A stretch of DNA of 64,000 nucleotides from Candidatus Sericytochromatia bacterium (GCA_018780035.1 JADMKE010000016.1:434001-498000), one strand, 5' to 3'; counted from the stretch's first letter, positions 42,216 through 51,318 are shown. A program made the numbers and translations. The notes: a model not told the origin generated them from the letters alone.

Positions 42216-42788
42216 ATGCCGATTCAATCCGATTGGAAAAACAACTATCTCTTTAATACCTGTTTTTATCCCCAGGTGTTTAGCCCGGCTGAATGTGAAC
42301 AATTGATTGCTCTGCAGGGCTTAACCAAAAAATCAGGCCTCGCGGGCAAACCCGAACCCCTTGATAGTGTGCGCAATTCGACCTCCACCTATTTGCCCCT
42401 GGATGACAGCACCCGCTGGATTCATGAGCGGATTTATCCCTTGGTGCAATTTCTGAATGAGAATTATTATCACTTCAAAATTGAATTGCTCTCCCCGGCC
42501 CAGGTGATTGCATACCCGGTGGGGGGCTTCTACGATTGGCATGTCGATCTGGGCTATGACGATCTCTCCGCCCGCAAGCTGAGTGCTGTTGCTTTTTTGA
42601 CCCCCCGCAGTGATTATCAAGGGGGGCAACTCAAATTGGTCAGTGGGCTGCGCATGGAAGAAGATATCAACCAAGAACAGGGCACGGTGGTCTTTTTTCC
42701 CTCGTATATGTTGCACAAAGTTGAGCCCGTGACGGCAGGACTGCGCCACACCCTGGTGATGTGGGCCTACGGGCCGAGTTTTTGTTAA
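42216..42788 (+). CDS. 2-oxoglutarate/Fe(II) oxygenase, PKHD type (second of tandem pair)
   Basis: 190 aa, paralogue of the preceding gene, with the same sites: YDWHVDLGYD, FFPSYMLHKVEPV and GLRHTLVMWAYGP. It has no Shine-Dalgarno and starts 2 bp after the previous stop, so it is probably translated by reinitiation. The two may act on different substrates or form a heterodimer. Confidence 0.83.
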   Translation: MPIQSDWKNNYLFNTCFYPQVFSPAECEQLIALQGLTKKSGLAGKPEPLDSVRNSTSTYLPLDDSTRWIHERIYPLVQFLNENYYHFKIELLSPAQVIAYPVGGFYDWHVDLGYDDLSARKLSAVAFLTPRSDYQGGQLKLVSGLRMEEDINQEQGTVVFFPSYMLHKVEPVTAGLRHTLVMWAYGPSFC

Positions 42789-42814
42789 TGGGTGGGCAAA
42801 GCGCTTTCTCAGAG

Positions 42815-42842
42815 TTGAATTTTTAAGCTGGGCCGTTATAAT
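42815..42842 (+). promoter_or_regulatory. Sigma70-like promoter close to a start codon
   Basis: TTGAAT (42815-42820), 16-bp spacer, TATAAT (42837-42842); the ATG of the next gene is 8 nt past the -10 box, implying a leaderless or nearly leaderless mRNA. Confidence 0.6.
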
Positions 42843-42850
42843 AGGGATAT

Positions 42851-43771
42851 ATGTCAGAAAACAGCACAGCCACCACTACTTCCGGCAAAACTGCCGTCCG
42901 CGATCGCCACGAAGAGAGCTTCGAGCAGTATTCCCGTGGCATGGAGTGCCTGCTGCTCTCAGAAGAAGACGGTTTTCGCAACAAACGCCTCTTGCAAGAG
43001 GCGGCGGACTGTTTTATGGAGTCGATCCGTTACAATCGCCGCTATGTGGAGCCACATATTGCGATGGGCTATCTGCTCTGGCGCTTTAACGATCCCGTTT
43101 GGGCCATGCACTATCTCGAAGAGGCCCTGCGTTTAGAGCCCACCCACGAAGACGTGCATATTCTGATTGCTCAAGTCAAAGGAGCGCGTCTCAAACCCGA
43201 AGAGATCGAGCGCATTGCCTTTGCCGATGAGCCTGCCCCGGCGATCTCCCTGGATACCCAGATTCGCGAGGCCCTGAGTGAATTGGGGGAAGAAAAAACC
43301 AGCGCAATTGTGCCCACGATCAATGGACATATGCTGGCCCGCCTCGAAGAAAAACAGGTCTATTGGTTCAACCGTTACGAAGAGTTGCAGGTGCAGGCCA
43401 ATCGCAGCCGCGATTTGCAGACCAAAAACCGCCTGCGCGAGCAAATCCAGCCCATGCGTGAACGCACCCAGCAATACCGCGATGCCTTGCGGATTTCGCG
43501 CGAGATGCTGGCGCTGAGTGATCAGATTTTGGAAAATGATCAACTCGTCCAGCAGTACCTCGAAATAACGGCGAAGCCGATCAATGCCGCCCAATGGCAG
43601 GAGATGCAGGGCCATGTCGATACCCTGCTCGACAATTGTGACCAATTTGCAGATACCCTGGATGAGTTGGAAGGGCGTGGGGTGCCCCTGCGGGCCCTCT
43701 CAACCCAGTATGATCATTTGAGTGAGCGGATTCAAGACCTGCAGGCGGCTTTGGCCCGCCAAACCGGCTAA
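42851..43771 (+). CDS. TPR and coiled-coil protein of unknown function
   Basis: 306 aa. Residues 22-100 carry TPR-like repeats (VEPHIAMGYLLWRFND and WAMHYLEEALRLEPTHEDV), the rest is long helix with coiled-coil character (about 170-300, for example QANRSRDLQTKNRLREQIQP). No signal peptide. It may be a scaffold; partner unknown. Likely an operon with the Pro/Lys-rich protein 51 bp downstream. Confidence 0.65.
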   Translation: MSENSTATTTSGKTAVRDRHEESFEQYSRGMECLLLSEEDGFRNKRLLQEAADCFMESIRYNRRYVEPHIAMGYLLWRFNDPVWAMHYLEEALRLEPTHEDVHILIAQVKGARLKPEEIERIAFADEPAPAISLDTQIREALSELGEEKTSAIVPTINGHMLARLEEKQVYWFNRYEELQVQANRSRDLQTKNRLREQIQPMRERTQQYRDALRISREMLALSDQILENDQLVQQYLEITAKPINAAQWQEMQGHVDTLLDNCDQFADTLDELEGRGVPLRALSTQYDHLSERIQDLQAALARQTG

Positions 43772-43822
43772 GCGCCAATACACAGGCCAAAGCACAGGCC
43801 AAAACACAGGGAGAAAAACAAA

Positions 43823-44686
43823 ATGCCATCGATTCAAGGCGGGGGGGGGCCCCAGTTTCAGAACCTGCGCCCGATCCAGGGGCCCCAGGCCCCACAGGTT
43901 CAAAAAGCGGCAGAAACCCAGCAGGCTCCCAAAGACACGGTGCGGGTCTCACAAACCCCCACGGGTACAACCCAAAACGTCCAGCGCCAGCAGCTTTTGA
44001 CCTCAGAAACCACCCAGGTACGCATTCACCAACTCTTGCAAAACGGCCAGCCCAATCAGGCTGAGCGCCCGGCGGGTTTGAGCTTTTTGCAGCGCAGCTC
44101 GATGGCTTCAGCCCTGGCTGAAACGCTGGCAGGCAAACATGTGCCCGATCCCCCCCAGAGCCAGAATACCCAGGCCCAAAATGCCGCGGGTCAGCAGGCG
44201 GCTGTGACCTATTACCGCCAAACGGGCGCCAATGAGGCCCAAGATACGGCCTGGCAGCGCTCAGCCCAGTCTGGGCGCAAGCTCAAAAAAGACGACCACG
44301 AAGAAGGGGAGTTTTCGATGTTCGACGACTCCGCGGGCCAGGGTATGTCGCAACAGCAATCGGGGGATGACAAACACTCGGGCCAACAGAAGCGCCGCCT
44401 GCTGGTGGACGAAAAGCGGCGACAGGATCAAGAAAAAGCCGAACATGCCGCTTTTGGCGATAAAAAGGTTAAACTTCCCCCTGTGCCGCCGCGCAACCCG
44501 CTCGAAGCCCCCAAATCCCTCACAGGCAAGACTGCTGAATTAAAAAAGCCTGAGCTCAAAAAAATCGAGGCCCCCAAAGCTGAGATCAAAAAACCCGAAA
44601 TTAAAAAAGTTGAAATTAAACGCATCAATACCATGCAACCACCGTCACCGCCCAAGAAAGCCAAGGCCGACGAGTGGGATTTTTAA
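43823..44686 (+). CDS. Disordered Pro/Gln/Lys-rich protein with KKPE repeats
   Basis: 287 aa. Pro/Gln-rich N-terminus (MPSIQGGGGPQF), a short helical part (about 70-110), then a charged disordered stretch and a C-terminal run of short repeats of the type [IEV]-K-K-P-E-[IL] (about 238-270), ending in AKADEWDF. No signal peptide, no known domain. GGGAG about 8 nt upstream. It could be a secreted or scaffold protein; function unknown. Confidence 0.55.
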   Translation: MPSIQGGGGPQFQNLRPIQGPQAPQVQKAAETQQAPKDTVRVSQTPTGTTQNVQRQQLLTSETTQVRIHQLLQNGQPNQAERPAGLSFLQRSSMASALAETLAGKHVPDPPQSQNTQAQNAAGQQAAVTYYRQTGANEAQDTAWQRSAQSGRKLKKDDHEEGEFSMFDDSAGQGMSQQQSGDDKHSGQQKRRLLVDEKRRQDQEKAEHAAFGDKKVKLPPVPPRNPLEAPKSLTGKTAELKKPELKKIEAPKAEIKKPEIKKVEIKRINTMQPPSPPKKAKADEWDF

Positions 44687-44706
44687 AGCGCGTTTAAACC
44701 TTATTC

Positions 44707-45621
44707 ATGCTCAGCCAAATTGAACAGGTTCTGCTTTTCATTTCCTTTTTCTGCCTGATGGTGGGGGTGGGATGCTCGATTGAAAAGGCCCAATTGCAAA
44801 GTGTTTGGAACGACCGTCGCTCGTTTTTTTGGGGCCTCGGCCAGCAGTATTTGCTCTTGCCCACCCTGGCCTGTCTGCTGATTCTCGGTTTTGGGCTCGA
44901 TCCGTTGGCGGGCGGCACCTTGCTCTTGATTGCCTGTTGCCCGGGTGGCACGACCTCGAATATGTTCACGTATTTTGCGCGCGGCAATGTCAGCCTGAGT
45001 GTCTTTTTAACCTTTACCACCACCCTGGCGGCATTCGTGGTCACGCCGCTTTTGCTGATGCTCTTTGGCTCTCAGCTTTTGAGCCAGAGCCAGCAAATTC
45101 AAATTCCACTGCAGAACCTGATGGTGACCCTGATTGCCTCTTTGATTCCGGTGGCTGTGGGTTTTGCGATCCGGCTTAAATCCGAATCTTTGGCGCTCTT
45201 GACTGAAAAATGGGGGGCGCGGATTGGCTATTTGAGTATTGTCTTGATGGTGCTGATCTGGTATCCCAAAATCTATGAAATTCTGCAAAGACAGGATCTC
45301 ACCGTCTTTGCTGCCACGGGGTTGTTGAGTTTTTCGGGGATTCTCTTTTCTTTTGCCTTTAGCCGCTGGGCCGCGCGTTTGAGCCCTGAGGTGGCGCGCA
45401 CCCTGTCTTTCGAAACCGGGATTCAAAACGCCCCACTGGCCTTTGCAATGATCACCCTCAATTTGCCCAAAGAGACCGCTTTGGCCGTGGGCTGGATCCC
45501 TTTGCTCTATGGCGCACTTTCGGTGGGCAATGCCGCTTTGTTTACAGGGCTGTATCTCTGGGCCCAGAAACGCCAAAAGCTGCCCGCTCAGGCCAGTGAA
45601 AGTGAACATTTGCCAGCATGA
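44707..45621 (+). CDS. Bile acid:sodium symporter (BASS) family transporter
   Basis: 304 aa with about 9-10 membrane segments. Signature ACCPGGTTSNMFTYFARGNV (about residues 77-96), the BASS sodium-site crossover region, and a second conserved motif ETGIQNAPLAFAMI (about 237-250). BASS proteins carry organic anions (bile acids, pyruvate, pantothenate and others) with sodium. First gene of a tight three-gene unit: its stop overlaps the next start by 4 bp. Confidence 0.88.
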   Translation: MLSQIEQVLLFISFFCLMVGVGCSIEKAQLQSVWNDRRSFFWGLGQQYLLLPTLACLLILGFGLDPLAGGTLLLIACCPGGTTSNMFTYFARGNVSLSVFLTFTTTLAAFVVTPLLLMLFGSQLLSQSQQIQIPLQNLMVTLIASLIPVAVGFAIRLKSESLALLTEKWGARIGYLSIVLMVLIWYPKIYEILQRQDLTVFAATGLLSFSGILFSFAFSRWAARLSPEVARTLSFETGIQNAPLAFAMITLNLPKETALAVGWIPLLYGALSVGNAALFTGLYLWAQKRQKLPAQASESEHLPA

Positions 45622-46088
45622 AAGCCACCACCTCACGCGCCTTTCGCAAAAGATATATCAACGTCTACAGTTATGCCGACTTCGACAATTTTGAGGACTT
45701 TTTCCTCTATTTGCACCTCAATCGCCTCGTGCTCTGGATGCATTTTTTCGGGGCCTTTGTCTCAATTCCCATGCTGCCTTGGGCGCTGTACATGGCCTGT
45801 TTTCAGCAGACTTTTTGGCCTGTGCTGTTGTATCTGGGGCTGTATTATGGCTGCGGCTTTTCCAGCCATTTTCTCAACGACGGGCGCATCTCCCGCACCA
45901 CCCCGGATTATGGCCCCTCGTATTTTTACGTGATCAATATTAATTTTCGTATTTTGACTGGCAAAATGCGTGAATACGAACAGAATTACATCAAAAAATA
46001 CCCGCATACCCTTTGGCTCTACGACAAAAGCCTGCCCCCACCTCAATGGGTGCAAGAACGTGAACAAAAAGTGGGAGGACAGCGATGA
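45618..46088 (+). CDS. Mpo1-like/DUF962-type membrane protein
   Basis: 156 aa, two to four membrane segments (for example LVLWMHFFGAFVSIPMLPW and LYLGLYYGCGFSSHFLND). His residues sit in positions recalling Mpo1/DUF962 (N-x-x-x-x-x-H near the first segment; SHFLNDGR near the second). Mpo1 of yeast is an Fe-dependent dioxygenase of fatty-acid alpha-oxidation; here this is only a resemblance. It overlaps the genes before and after by 4 bp each. Confidence 0.5.
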   Translation: MKATTSRAFRKRYINVYSYADFDNFEDFFLYLHLNRLVLWMHFFGAFVSIPMLPWALYMACFQQTFWPVLLYLGLYYGCGFSSHFLNDGRISRTTPDYGPSYFYVININFRILTGKMREYEQNYIKKYPHTLWLYDKSLPPPQWVQEREQKVGGQR

Positions 46089-46594
46089 GACAGATCCGCT
46101 ACGCCTCTTGGGTTAAACCTTTTCTGACTTCTCTGGTGCTGCTGGGCGCGCTCTGCTGTTTCTTTGACCCTGTGCGCTATCTCGGTTGGGGCCTGCTCTT
46201 GCAGTCGGCTTATCTGGCCGTGGGTTATGTCTGTATTTATGTCGCCGAGGTCGAAAGCGACCTGATGACCGAAGCCAAACGCGAGGCCGGGGACTGGAAC
46301 CGCCTGATTGTCGCGCTTTCGATCTACCGCCACGCCCACCCGGCCCAGGCCGAAGCCACCCAGCGCCTGCAGGATCTCAACCGCCGCTTTTGGCGCGAAT
46401 ACATGACCAGTCGCCGCTACCTGCTGCGCAGCGAATTACAGCCGAACAGCGATTTTGAAGCCCGCTTTGAAGTTTGTAATGCCTTGGCCCGGCAGTGGTT
46501 AGAACAAGTGCAAGCCAAAGTCGCCCAAGGTCAGGTGGAGCCAGAGGCCGCGCAGCGCGAGGGGATTGAGGCGATGGTCGGGTTGAGGGGTTAG
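46085..46594 (+). CDS. Small membrane-anchored protein of unknown function
   Basis: 169 aa. Two N-terminal membrane segments (about 12-28, 31-55), then a soluble helical domain (RLQDLNRRFWREYMTSRRYL). No recognised family. Last gene of the BASS operon by 4-bp overlap. Confidence 0.6.
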   Translation: MRQIRYASWVKPFLTSLVLLGALCCFFDPVRYLGWGLLLQSAYLAVGYVCIYVAEVESDLMTEAKREAGDWNRLIVALSIYRHAHPAQAEATQRLQDLNRRFWREYMTSRRYLLRSELQPNSDFEARFEVCNALARQWLEQVQAKVAQGQVEPEAAQREGIEAMVGLRG

Positions 46595-46725
46595 GTTCTG
46601 TTCATTTTTGTAAAAATTTAGCTTGGTTTGTGAAGGGTTTATAAAGACCTTTTTCTAAGCCTTTATTTAAGTTTGTGACTATAACTGACTTTGACTTAAA
46701 CTAAAACTGGAATGCTGTGATAGAG

Positions 46726-46857
46726 ATGTTTATATCTCACAAAGAGGCTTCCAGCACAATTTTCGAGTATATTGAGGTCTTTTACAATCGGCAAAGACTT
46801 CATTCAACTCTGGGGTATCTCAGCCCAGAGCCGTTCGAGCAGCGAAACGTGGCTTAA
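46726..46857 (+). pseudogene. IS3-family transposase OrfB remnant (C-terminus)
   Basis: The 43 codons before the TAA encode [20 protein letters not shown] followed by [11 protein letters not shown], the classical C-terminus of IS3-type OrfB transposases (DDE family). Only this end remains. No upstream transposase sequence is recognisable in 46595-46725. Confidence 0.85.
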
Positions 46858-46859
46858 CT

Positions 46860-46890
46860 GTGTGTCCACTCAAACGGGTAAAGGTCAGCA
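46860..46890. mobile_element. Right end of the IS3 remnant
   Basis: TGTGTCCACTCAAACGGGTA just after the transposase stop matches the usual right-end arrangement of IS3-group elements. The edge lies about 15-20 bp from the 3' end of the next gene. The left end was not found. Confidence 0.5.
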
Positions 46891-46904
46891 TGTTGTCAGA
46901 GGTC

Positions 46905-47639
46905 TTAAAAGCGACGTTGAGCGTTACGCACCGGGGGAGCAACCGGTACCAGGCTGTCATCAGGGATGCTTGGGTTTGGATTCACAACAGGAGGTGTGTC
47001 CTGGTACATCCGTGAAACGAGTGTAAACTCACCATTGGCGTCTTGATGTTTGCTGACCAATCTAAAGCTAACTAAACCTGCCTGAGCTGAAATCCAGTAT
47101 TGAGCCTGGAATGGCTGATTGCCAATGATGACATGAGCTCTGAGTTCCCGGACTTGAACCGCAGCCACTTTTGTTTTTATTGTCTGAACGCCAGGGATCA
47201 GTTCCCAGGACTGTCGTTGCCAGTTGCTGCCAACAGATTGAGCATGATTCTGAATAAACCTTTTGCATAACTCAGCCCAGAAGACCTGGCTGGGTGCTGA
47301 AATTAAATCTTCACCTAACTGGGCAGATGTGTTTTGGCCAGGTGCGCCAAGGACTTTGAGGGGCAGGTATTTGAATGTGTCAGCAGTGGTGCAACCATTG
47401 CAAGAGGTGTATGAGCGGTTGACGCCATAGGCCCACATATTGGTGTGGCCTGAAGCGGATGGAAACAAGTTGTTGATCTCTTGATCTGTTAAGCCTTGAG
47501 CAGGAGACTGAGCAATGGCCCGTGTTTGTAAAGAGGTTTGACGAAACATACGAGCTTGCAGTGGGACAGCGTTTTGGCAGCCGGTGAAACCGAGTGAAAG
47601 AGTAATAAGTGCCAGAGTTGAAAGTGATTTAAAGTTCAT
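46905..47639 (-). CDS. Lipoprotein of unknown function
   Basis: 244 aa. Signal peptide with lipobox (LSTLALITLSLGFTGCQ, Cys about 21). Middle part has two CxxC-like Cys (SCNGCTT, about 80-84) and a beta-rich C-terminal half; the end is Pro-rich (about 210-244). No known domain. Divergent from the MalT-like regulator and sharing its repeat-rich promoter region, so likely a regulatory target. The IS3 remnant ends just past its stop, so the last residues may have been changed by the insertion. Confidence 0.6.
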   Translation of the reverse strand: MNFKSLSTLALITLSLGFTGCQNAVPLQARMFRQTSLQTRAIAQSPAQGLTDQEINNLFPSASGHTNMWAYGVNRSYTSCNGCTTADTFKYLPLKVLGAPGQNTSAQLGEDLISAPSQVFWAELCKRFIQNHAQSVGSNWQRQSWELIPGVQTIKTKVAAVQVRELRAHVIIGNQPFQAQYWISAQAGLVSFRLVSKHQDANGEFTLVSRMYQDTPPVVNPNPSIPDDSLVPVAPPVRNAQRRF

Positions 47640-47681
47640 TTGTGTCTCCTGTGTAATTCTTATACTTATCTATCGTTGGAT

Positions 47682-47763
47682 TCACCTGTTTTGAATTTAT
47701 TTTTCACCCTTAAATCACCCTAAAATAAATTTTAATCACCCTTATTCATGTTATGATTCACCC
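47682..47763. repeat. Five phased TCACC(C) direct repeats in a divergent promoter
   Basis: TCACC or TCACCC(T) starts at 47682, 47704, 47715, 47736 and 47758. The intervals of 22, 11, 21 and 22 bp are multiples of one helical turn, so all sites face the same side of the DNA. The reverse complement AGGGTGA resembles the short G-rich boxes bound by MalT-type regulators. The last copy abuts the ATG of the regulator gene. Confidence 0.75.
47751..47757 (+). promoter_or_regulatory. -10 box of the MalT-like gene
   Basis: TG-T-TATGAT (TATGAT at 47752-47757) ends 6 nt before the ATG; no -35 consensus is visible, fitting an activator-dependent and leaderless promoter. Confidence 0.5.
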
Positions 47764-50304
47764 ATGTTGGTTTCTCAATTGCCGCCCGCTCAATCAAAGC
47801 TTTATTGGCCACAAAGCTTGAAGAAGCTCGCTTTGCGCCTGTGTGAATCCCGCCGAACCCTGCTAGATGCCGGAGCTGGCACTGGCAAGACTGCTCTGTG
47901 CGCTGAAAGCTTTCAGGGCTTGCCGATCACGTATCAGGCTTTTGCAAGCAATGCCCCCAATGGCGAATGGCTGGCTCATGGTCTGGCAACTCATCTCGAT
48001 TGTTCACCCGCTCAGCTTCTGGCTGCCGAACTATTGGAATTACATCAGCGAGTCAGCAAGTGGTCTTCGAGTCAAAAACGCGTGTTACTACTGGATCATG
48101 TTCATTTGCTTAACGATGCTTTGGGTCTGGGCCTGCTCAATCATTTGCTGCAACTTGCCATTGAAAATTTCACCTTGGTTCTGTGCAGCCGGGCTTATCC
48201 TTCAGCTCTTGATCTGGCTCCTTTGCTCAAAAGTAATCAGCTCGAACTGATCAGTCAGGACCAACTGCTCTGGAAGACCGAAGATCTCGATAAATGGCCT
48301 GTGACACATGTGCTTAGCCCCGAAAAACGCCAGCAGCTCTGGACTCTCAGTGGCGGCGTGATTGGCATTATGCAAGCTGCTATGATCAGCGGGGCTAAAG
48401 GGATTGTCTCACCCTGGTTGATGCCCGTTTACCGTCAGCACATGCAGCAGACCATGGCTGAACTTCCTGCCGAGCTCAGGCAACAATTACCCGCATTAGC
48501 TGTTTTGAACAGTCTTGAGGCTTCTGAGCTGGCCTTGTTGGGCAGTGAATCACCTGAGCGGATCTGGTCAGGCCTGTATCAGTGGCATTTGGCTGTTTGT
48601 GAGCAGAATAGCTGGCGCTTACTCCCAGCCTGGAGGGATTATTTACGCTTTGAGCTAAAACAATCAGCGGAACTCAAAGTATGGCAAAAGAAATTAGCTG
48701 ACTTGAGTCTGGATGCTGGCCGTCATGAAGCAGCATTAAATTATGCTCTGGCCAGTGAATCGCGTGAACAGCTTATGCACATACTCGCCAGATGGTCACC
48801 TGATGCCTTGACTGTTGATATTGCGTATCGTCTGTGGGATTGGTTGACAGCCCAGGCAGACTCAGAGACACTGCTGATGCAAAGCCCGTGTCTGTATGTC
48901 TTTATCCTATGGGCGCTGACTCTGGTTAAAGATCTTCAGGCAGATACTCATTTTAATCGGCTGCTTAAGCTGCATGGTGATGTGCGCGAGCAGGATGATG
49001 ACACGTATCAAGCCATTGATTTCAAGCGTTGGATGAGTTATTTTCATGCCCGACTGGCTTCTGTGAGTGAAGATTCTCAGAGTTCATTGCTGGCTTTTGA
49101 GCAAGCACTGGCCTTCAGCCAAGACCGTCAGAGTCATTTTCATGCTGAGCTATTGATTGCACTGGCTGGAGAATACTTTTATCAGGCGCGTTGGCAGGAT
49201 TGTCTGACCTGCCTTGAAGAAGTGCTCCAATTTTATCTGCCTCTGGGGGAAGGCGAAAACTCTCTCAGTGCCCGCGTCAAAATTGCGCGCACACACATGA
49301 TGATGGGCCGATTCAGTGAAGCGTCTCATAGCTATGAACAAGCGCTGAAGGTTCCGCAGGCACAGGAACAAGCTATGATTGGCATCTTTGCGCTCAGTGA
49401 TCGGGCCTTGATCGCCCTGCTTGAGCTTGGCTCAGCGGATGTCTGGCTGGACAGATTGCCTGCTTATGACTCTTTGACAGCTCTCAATCTGCAATGGCTT
49501 TATCTGGTGCGTTGCCTAGATCTGGAACTTCTCAGGCGCAACTGGGGTCAAGCTGCTGTGCTCTTAGAGCGATTACAGGAACTGACTGGGCCGATGCCAG
49601 AAAAATTCAAACGTGATTACCAGACACGACGAATTTGGCTGCTGCTGGAAACCTGGCAGCTTGATTCGGCTGGCAGCTTATTAGCTGAGCTTGGGGATCT
49701 GGCGAATAGAATCGAAGGGCTTGAGGATCTTCACCAAAATTTTGTCTGGTATGGGGTGTTGACACGTTATCTGTTGCGTCGACAACGCTACTCAGAAGCT
49801 TTTGAGCTTAATTACCGCTTGTTAGAAGCAGCAACTCAAAGTGAAACACGGCTATATCAGCGGGTTTTTGAGCTAATACAAGAAGTCATTCGCTACCGTA
49901 TGGGGCATCAAAAAGAACATGCTCTCAACCAATTTATGTTATTGCTAGAAGCCTTGTTACGCGCTCAACAAGGAGGGCTTGTTCTCTATGCCGGACCAGA
50001 AGCGCTGCCATTGCTTCATGAGTTGCGCCCTTTGTTTGCTCAGAAAGATCGCGCAGCACAATTGCAAGAGCTGATTGATCTCTTCCCTGAAGTTCACACC
50101 GCATCGCAAACAATTGAACTAACGCCGCGTGAACAAGTGCTTTTGCAATTGCTCGCACAACATTTGTCTTATAAAGAAATGGCAAGCCATGCCGGGGTGA
50201 CTGTCAACACCGCCAAAACCCAACTTCGCGGTCTGTATAAAAAGCTGGGTGCAAATAGCCGCAGCGAGGTCTTGCTCAAAGCACAAGAAGCCTGGCTACT
50301 TTAG
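47764..50304 (+). CDS. MalT/LAL-type LuxR-family ATP-dependent regulator
   Basis: 846 aa. STAND-type NTPase at the start (Walker A LLDAGAGTGKTALCAESF, about 35-52; Walker B-like KRVLLLDHVHLL), a large helical TPR-like sensor region (about 330-750) and a C-terminal LuxR helix-turn-helix: LTPREQVLLQLLAQHLSYKE then GVTVNTAKTQLRGLYKKLG. Proteins of this build bind a ligand and ATP, oligomerise and activate from short repeated sites. The phased repeats upstream suggest autoregulation and control of the divergent lipoprotein gene. Ligand unknown. Confidence 0.88.
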   Translation: MLVSQLPPAQSKLYWPQSLKKLALRLCESRRTLLDAGAGTGKTALCAESFQGLPITYQAFASNAPNGEWLAHGLATHLDCSPAQLLAAELLELHQRVSKWSSSQKRVLLLDHVHLLNDALGLGLLNHLLQLAIENFTLVLCSRAYPSALDLAPLLKSNQLELISQDQLLWKTEDLDKWPVTHVLSPEKRQQLWTLSGGVIGIMQAAMISGAKGIVSPWLMPVYRQHMQQTMAELPAELRQQLPALAVLNSLEASELALLGSESPERIWSGLYQWHLAVCEQNSWRLLPAWRDYLRFELKQSAELKVWQKKLADLSLDAGRHEAALNYALASESREQLMHILARWSPDALTVDIAYRLWDWLTAQADSETLLMQSPCLYVFILWALTLVKDLQADTHFNRLLKLHGDVREQDDDTYQAIDFKRWMSYFHARLASVSEDSQSSLLAFEQALAFSQDRQSHFHAELLIALAGEYFYQARWQDCLTCLEEVLQFYLPLGEGENSLSARVKIARTHMMMGRFSEASHSYEQALKVPQAQEQAMIGIFALSDRALIALLELGSADVWLDRLPAYDSLTALNLQWLYLVRCLDLELLRRNWGQAAVLLERLQELTGPMPEKFKRDYQTRRIWLLLETWQLDSAGSLLAELGDLANRIEGLEDLHQNFVWYGVLTRYLLRRQRYSEAFELNYRLLEAATQSETRLYQRVFELIQEVIRYRMGHQKEHALNQFMLLLEALLRAQQGGLVLYAGPEALPLLHELRPLFAQKDRAAQLQELIDLFPEVHTASQTIELTPREQVLLQLLAQHLSYKEMASHAGVTVNTAKTQLRGLYKKLGANSRSEVLLKAQEAWLL

Positions 50305-50448
50305 TTCTTTACACCCATTCCGGAAGGCCTTGCTACTTCTGCCTTTGCTACACACCTTCATAACCTAAAACCGCAAACATTGCGTGTTTACCAAGCGTTT
50401 TTAAACGGCAAATAGACGGATTCACAAGACTCAGCAGCCCATGAGGCT

Positions 50449-51318
50449 TTAACCAATAGGGGTTCCCAAAATCATCCGGTTCATGCGCTTCATCAAAAAG
50501 CGAAACAGGCCATAGGGCAAAAGTCGCTCCAAAAGCGCGATCAGCTGAGCGTCTTTGCCCACGACCACGCAGCGCGGCAGCTGGGGGCGTTGGCTGAGGC
50601 TGAGAATCACATCGGCCACCTCTTGGGGGTGGGGGGCTTTGGGGCGCTCGGCCAGGCGTTGCATAAAACCCTGAAAGTGTTGGCCCATTTTGCGGTAGGG
50701 CGAATCGGGCGCAAAGCTTTTTTCGCCCCAGACCAGCGAGCTGTAAAAGGGAGTGCGGTAGCCCCCCGGCTGCACCGTGCAGAGCTGAATGCCGAGTTGG
50801 GCGACCTCTTGGCGCAGGCCCTCGCTGAGGCCTTCCATGGCGTATTTGCTGGCAGAGTACAGGGTCACCAAAGGCATGGCGTAGCGGGCCATGATCGAGG
50901 TGACGGTAATAATCCGCCCTTGGGAATGCTGCAACGCAGGCAGCAAGGCGCGGGTCAGCAGCAGGGGCCCGAAAAAATTGACCTCCATTTGGGTGCGGAT
51001 CTGGGCCTCACTCAGATCTTGGACCGCGCCATAGGTGCCAAAACCGGCGTTATTGACCAATAGATCCAGGCCCTTTTCGGCCACCTGCAGCTCTGCTAGC
51101 AATGCGGGCAGGGCCTCCAAACGGGTCAGGTCGAGTTCGACCAATTGCAGGGCTTGGGGGTATTTTGTGAGGGCCTCAGCAAAAGCCGGGCTCTCCTGCC
51201 TGAGGTCTTTGAGCGAGGCAATCACCTGCCAGCCCTGGGCGAGCAGCGAGAGCACCGTATAATAGCCAAACCCTGTGGCGGCACCTGTCACCCAGGCCCG
51301 TTTGCTTGCACTGTTCAC
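50449..51318 (-). CDS. Short-chain dehydrogenase/reductase
   Basis: 289 aa classical SDR. Cofactor motif TGAATGFG (about 11-18), NNAGFGTYG (about 91-99) and active-site YSASKYAMEG (Tyr about 158, Lys about 162) with Ser about 145. Uses NAD(P)H. The cofactor loop has no early acidic residue and includes SLKD, so NADPH is a little more likely. Follows the Rieske oxygenase gene 39 bp downstream on the same strand, so they probably act in one pathway. Confidence 0.88.
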   Translation of the reverse strand: MNSASKRAWVTGAATGFGYYTVLSLLAQGWQVIASLKDLRQESPAFAEALTKYPQALQLVELDLTRLEALPALLAELQVAEKGLDLLVNNAGFGTYGAVQDLSEAQIRTQMEVNFFGPLLLTRALLPALQHSQGRIITVTSIMARYAMPLVTLYSASKYAMEGLSEGLRQEVAQLGIQLCTVQPGGYRTPFYSSLVWGEKSFAPDSPYRKMGQHFQGFMQRLAERPKAPHPQEVADVILSLSQRPQLPRCVVVGKDAQLIALLERLLPYGLFRFLMKRMNRMILGTPIG

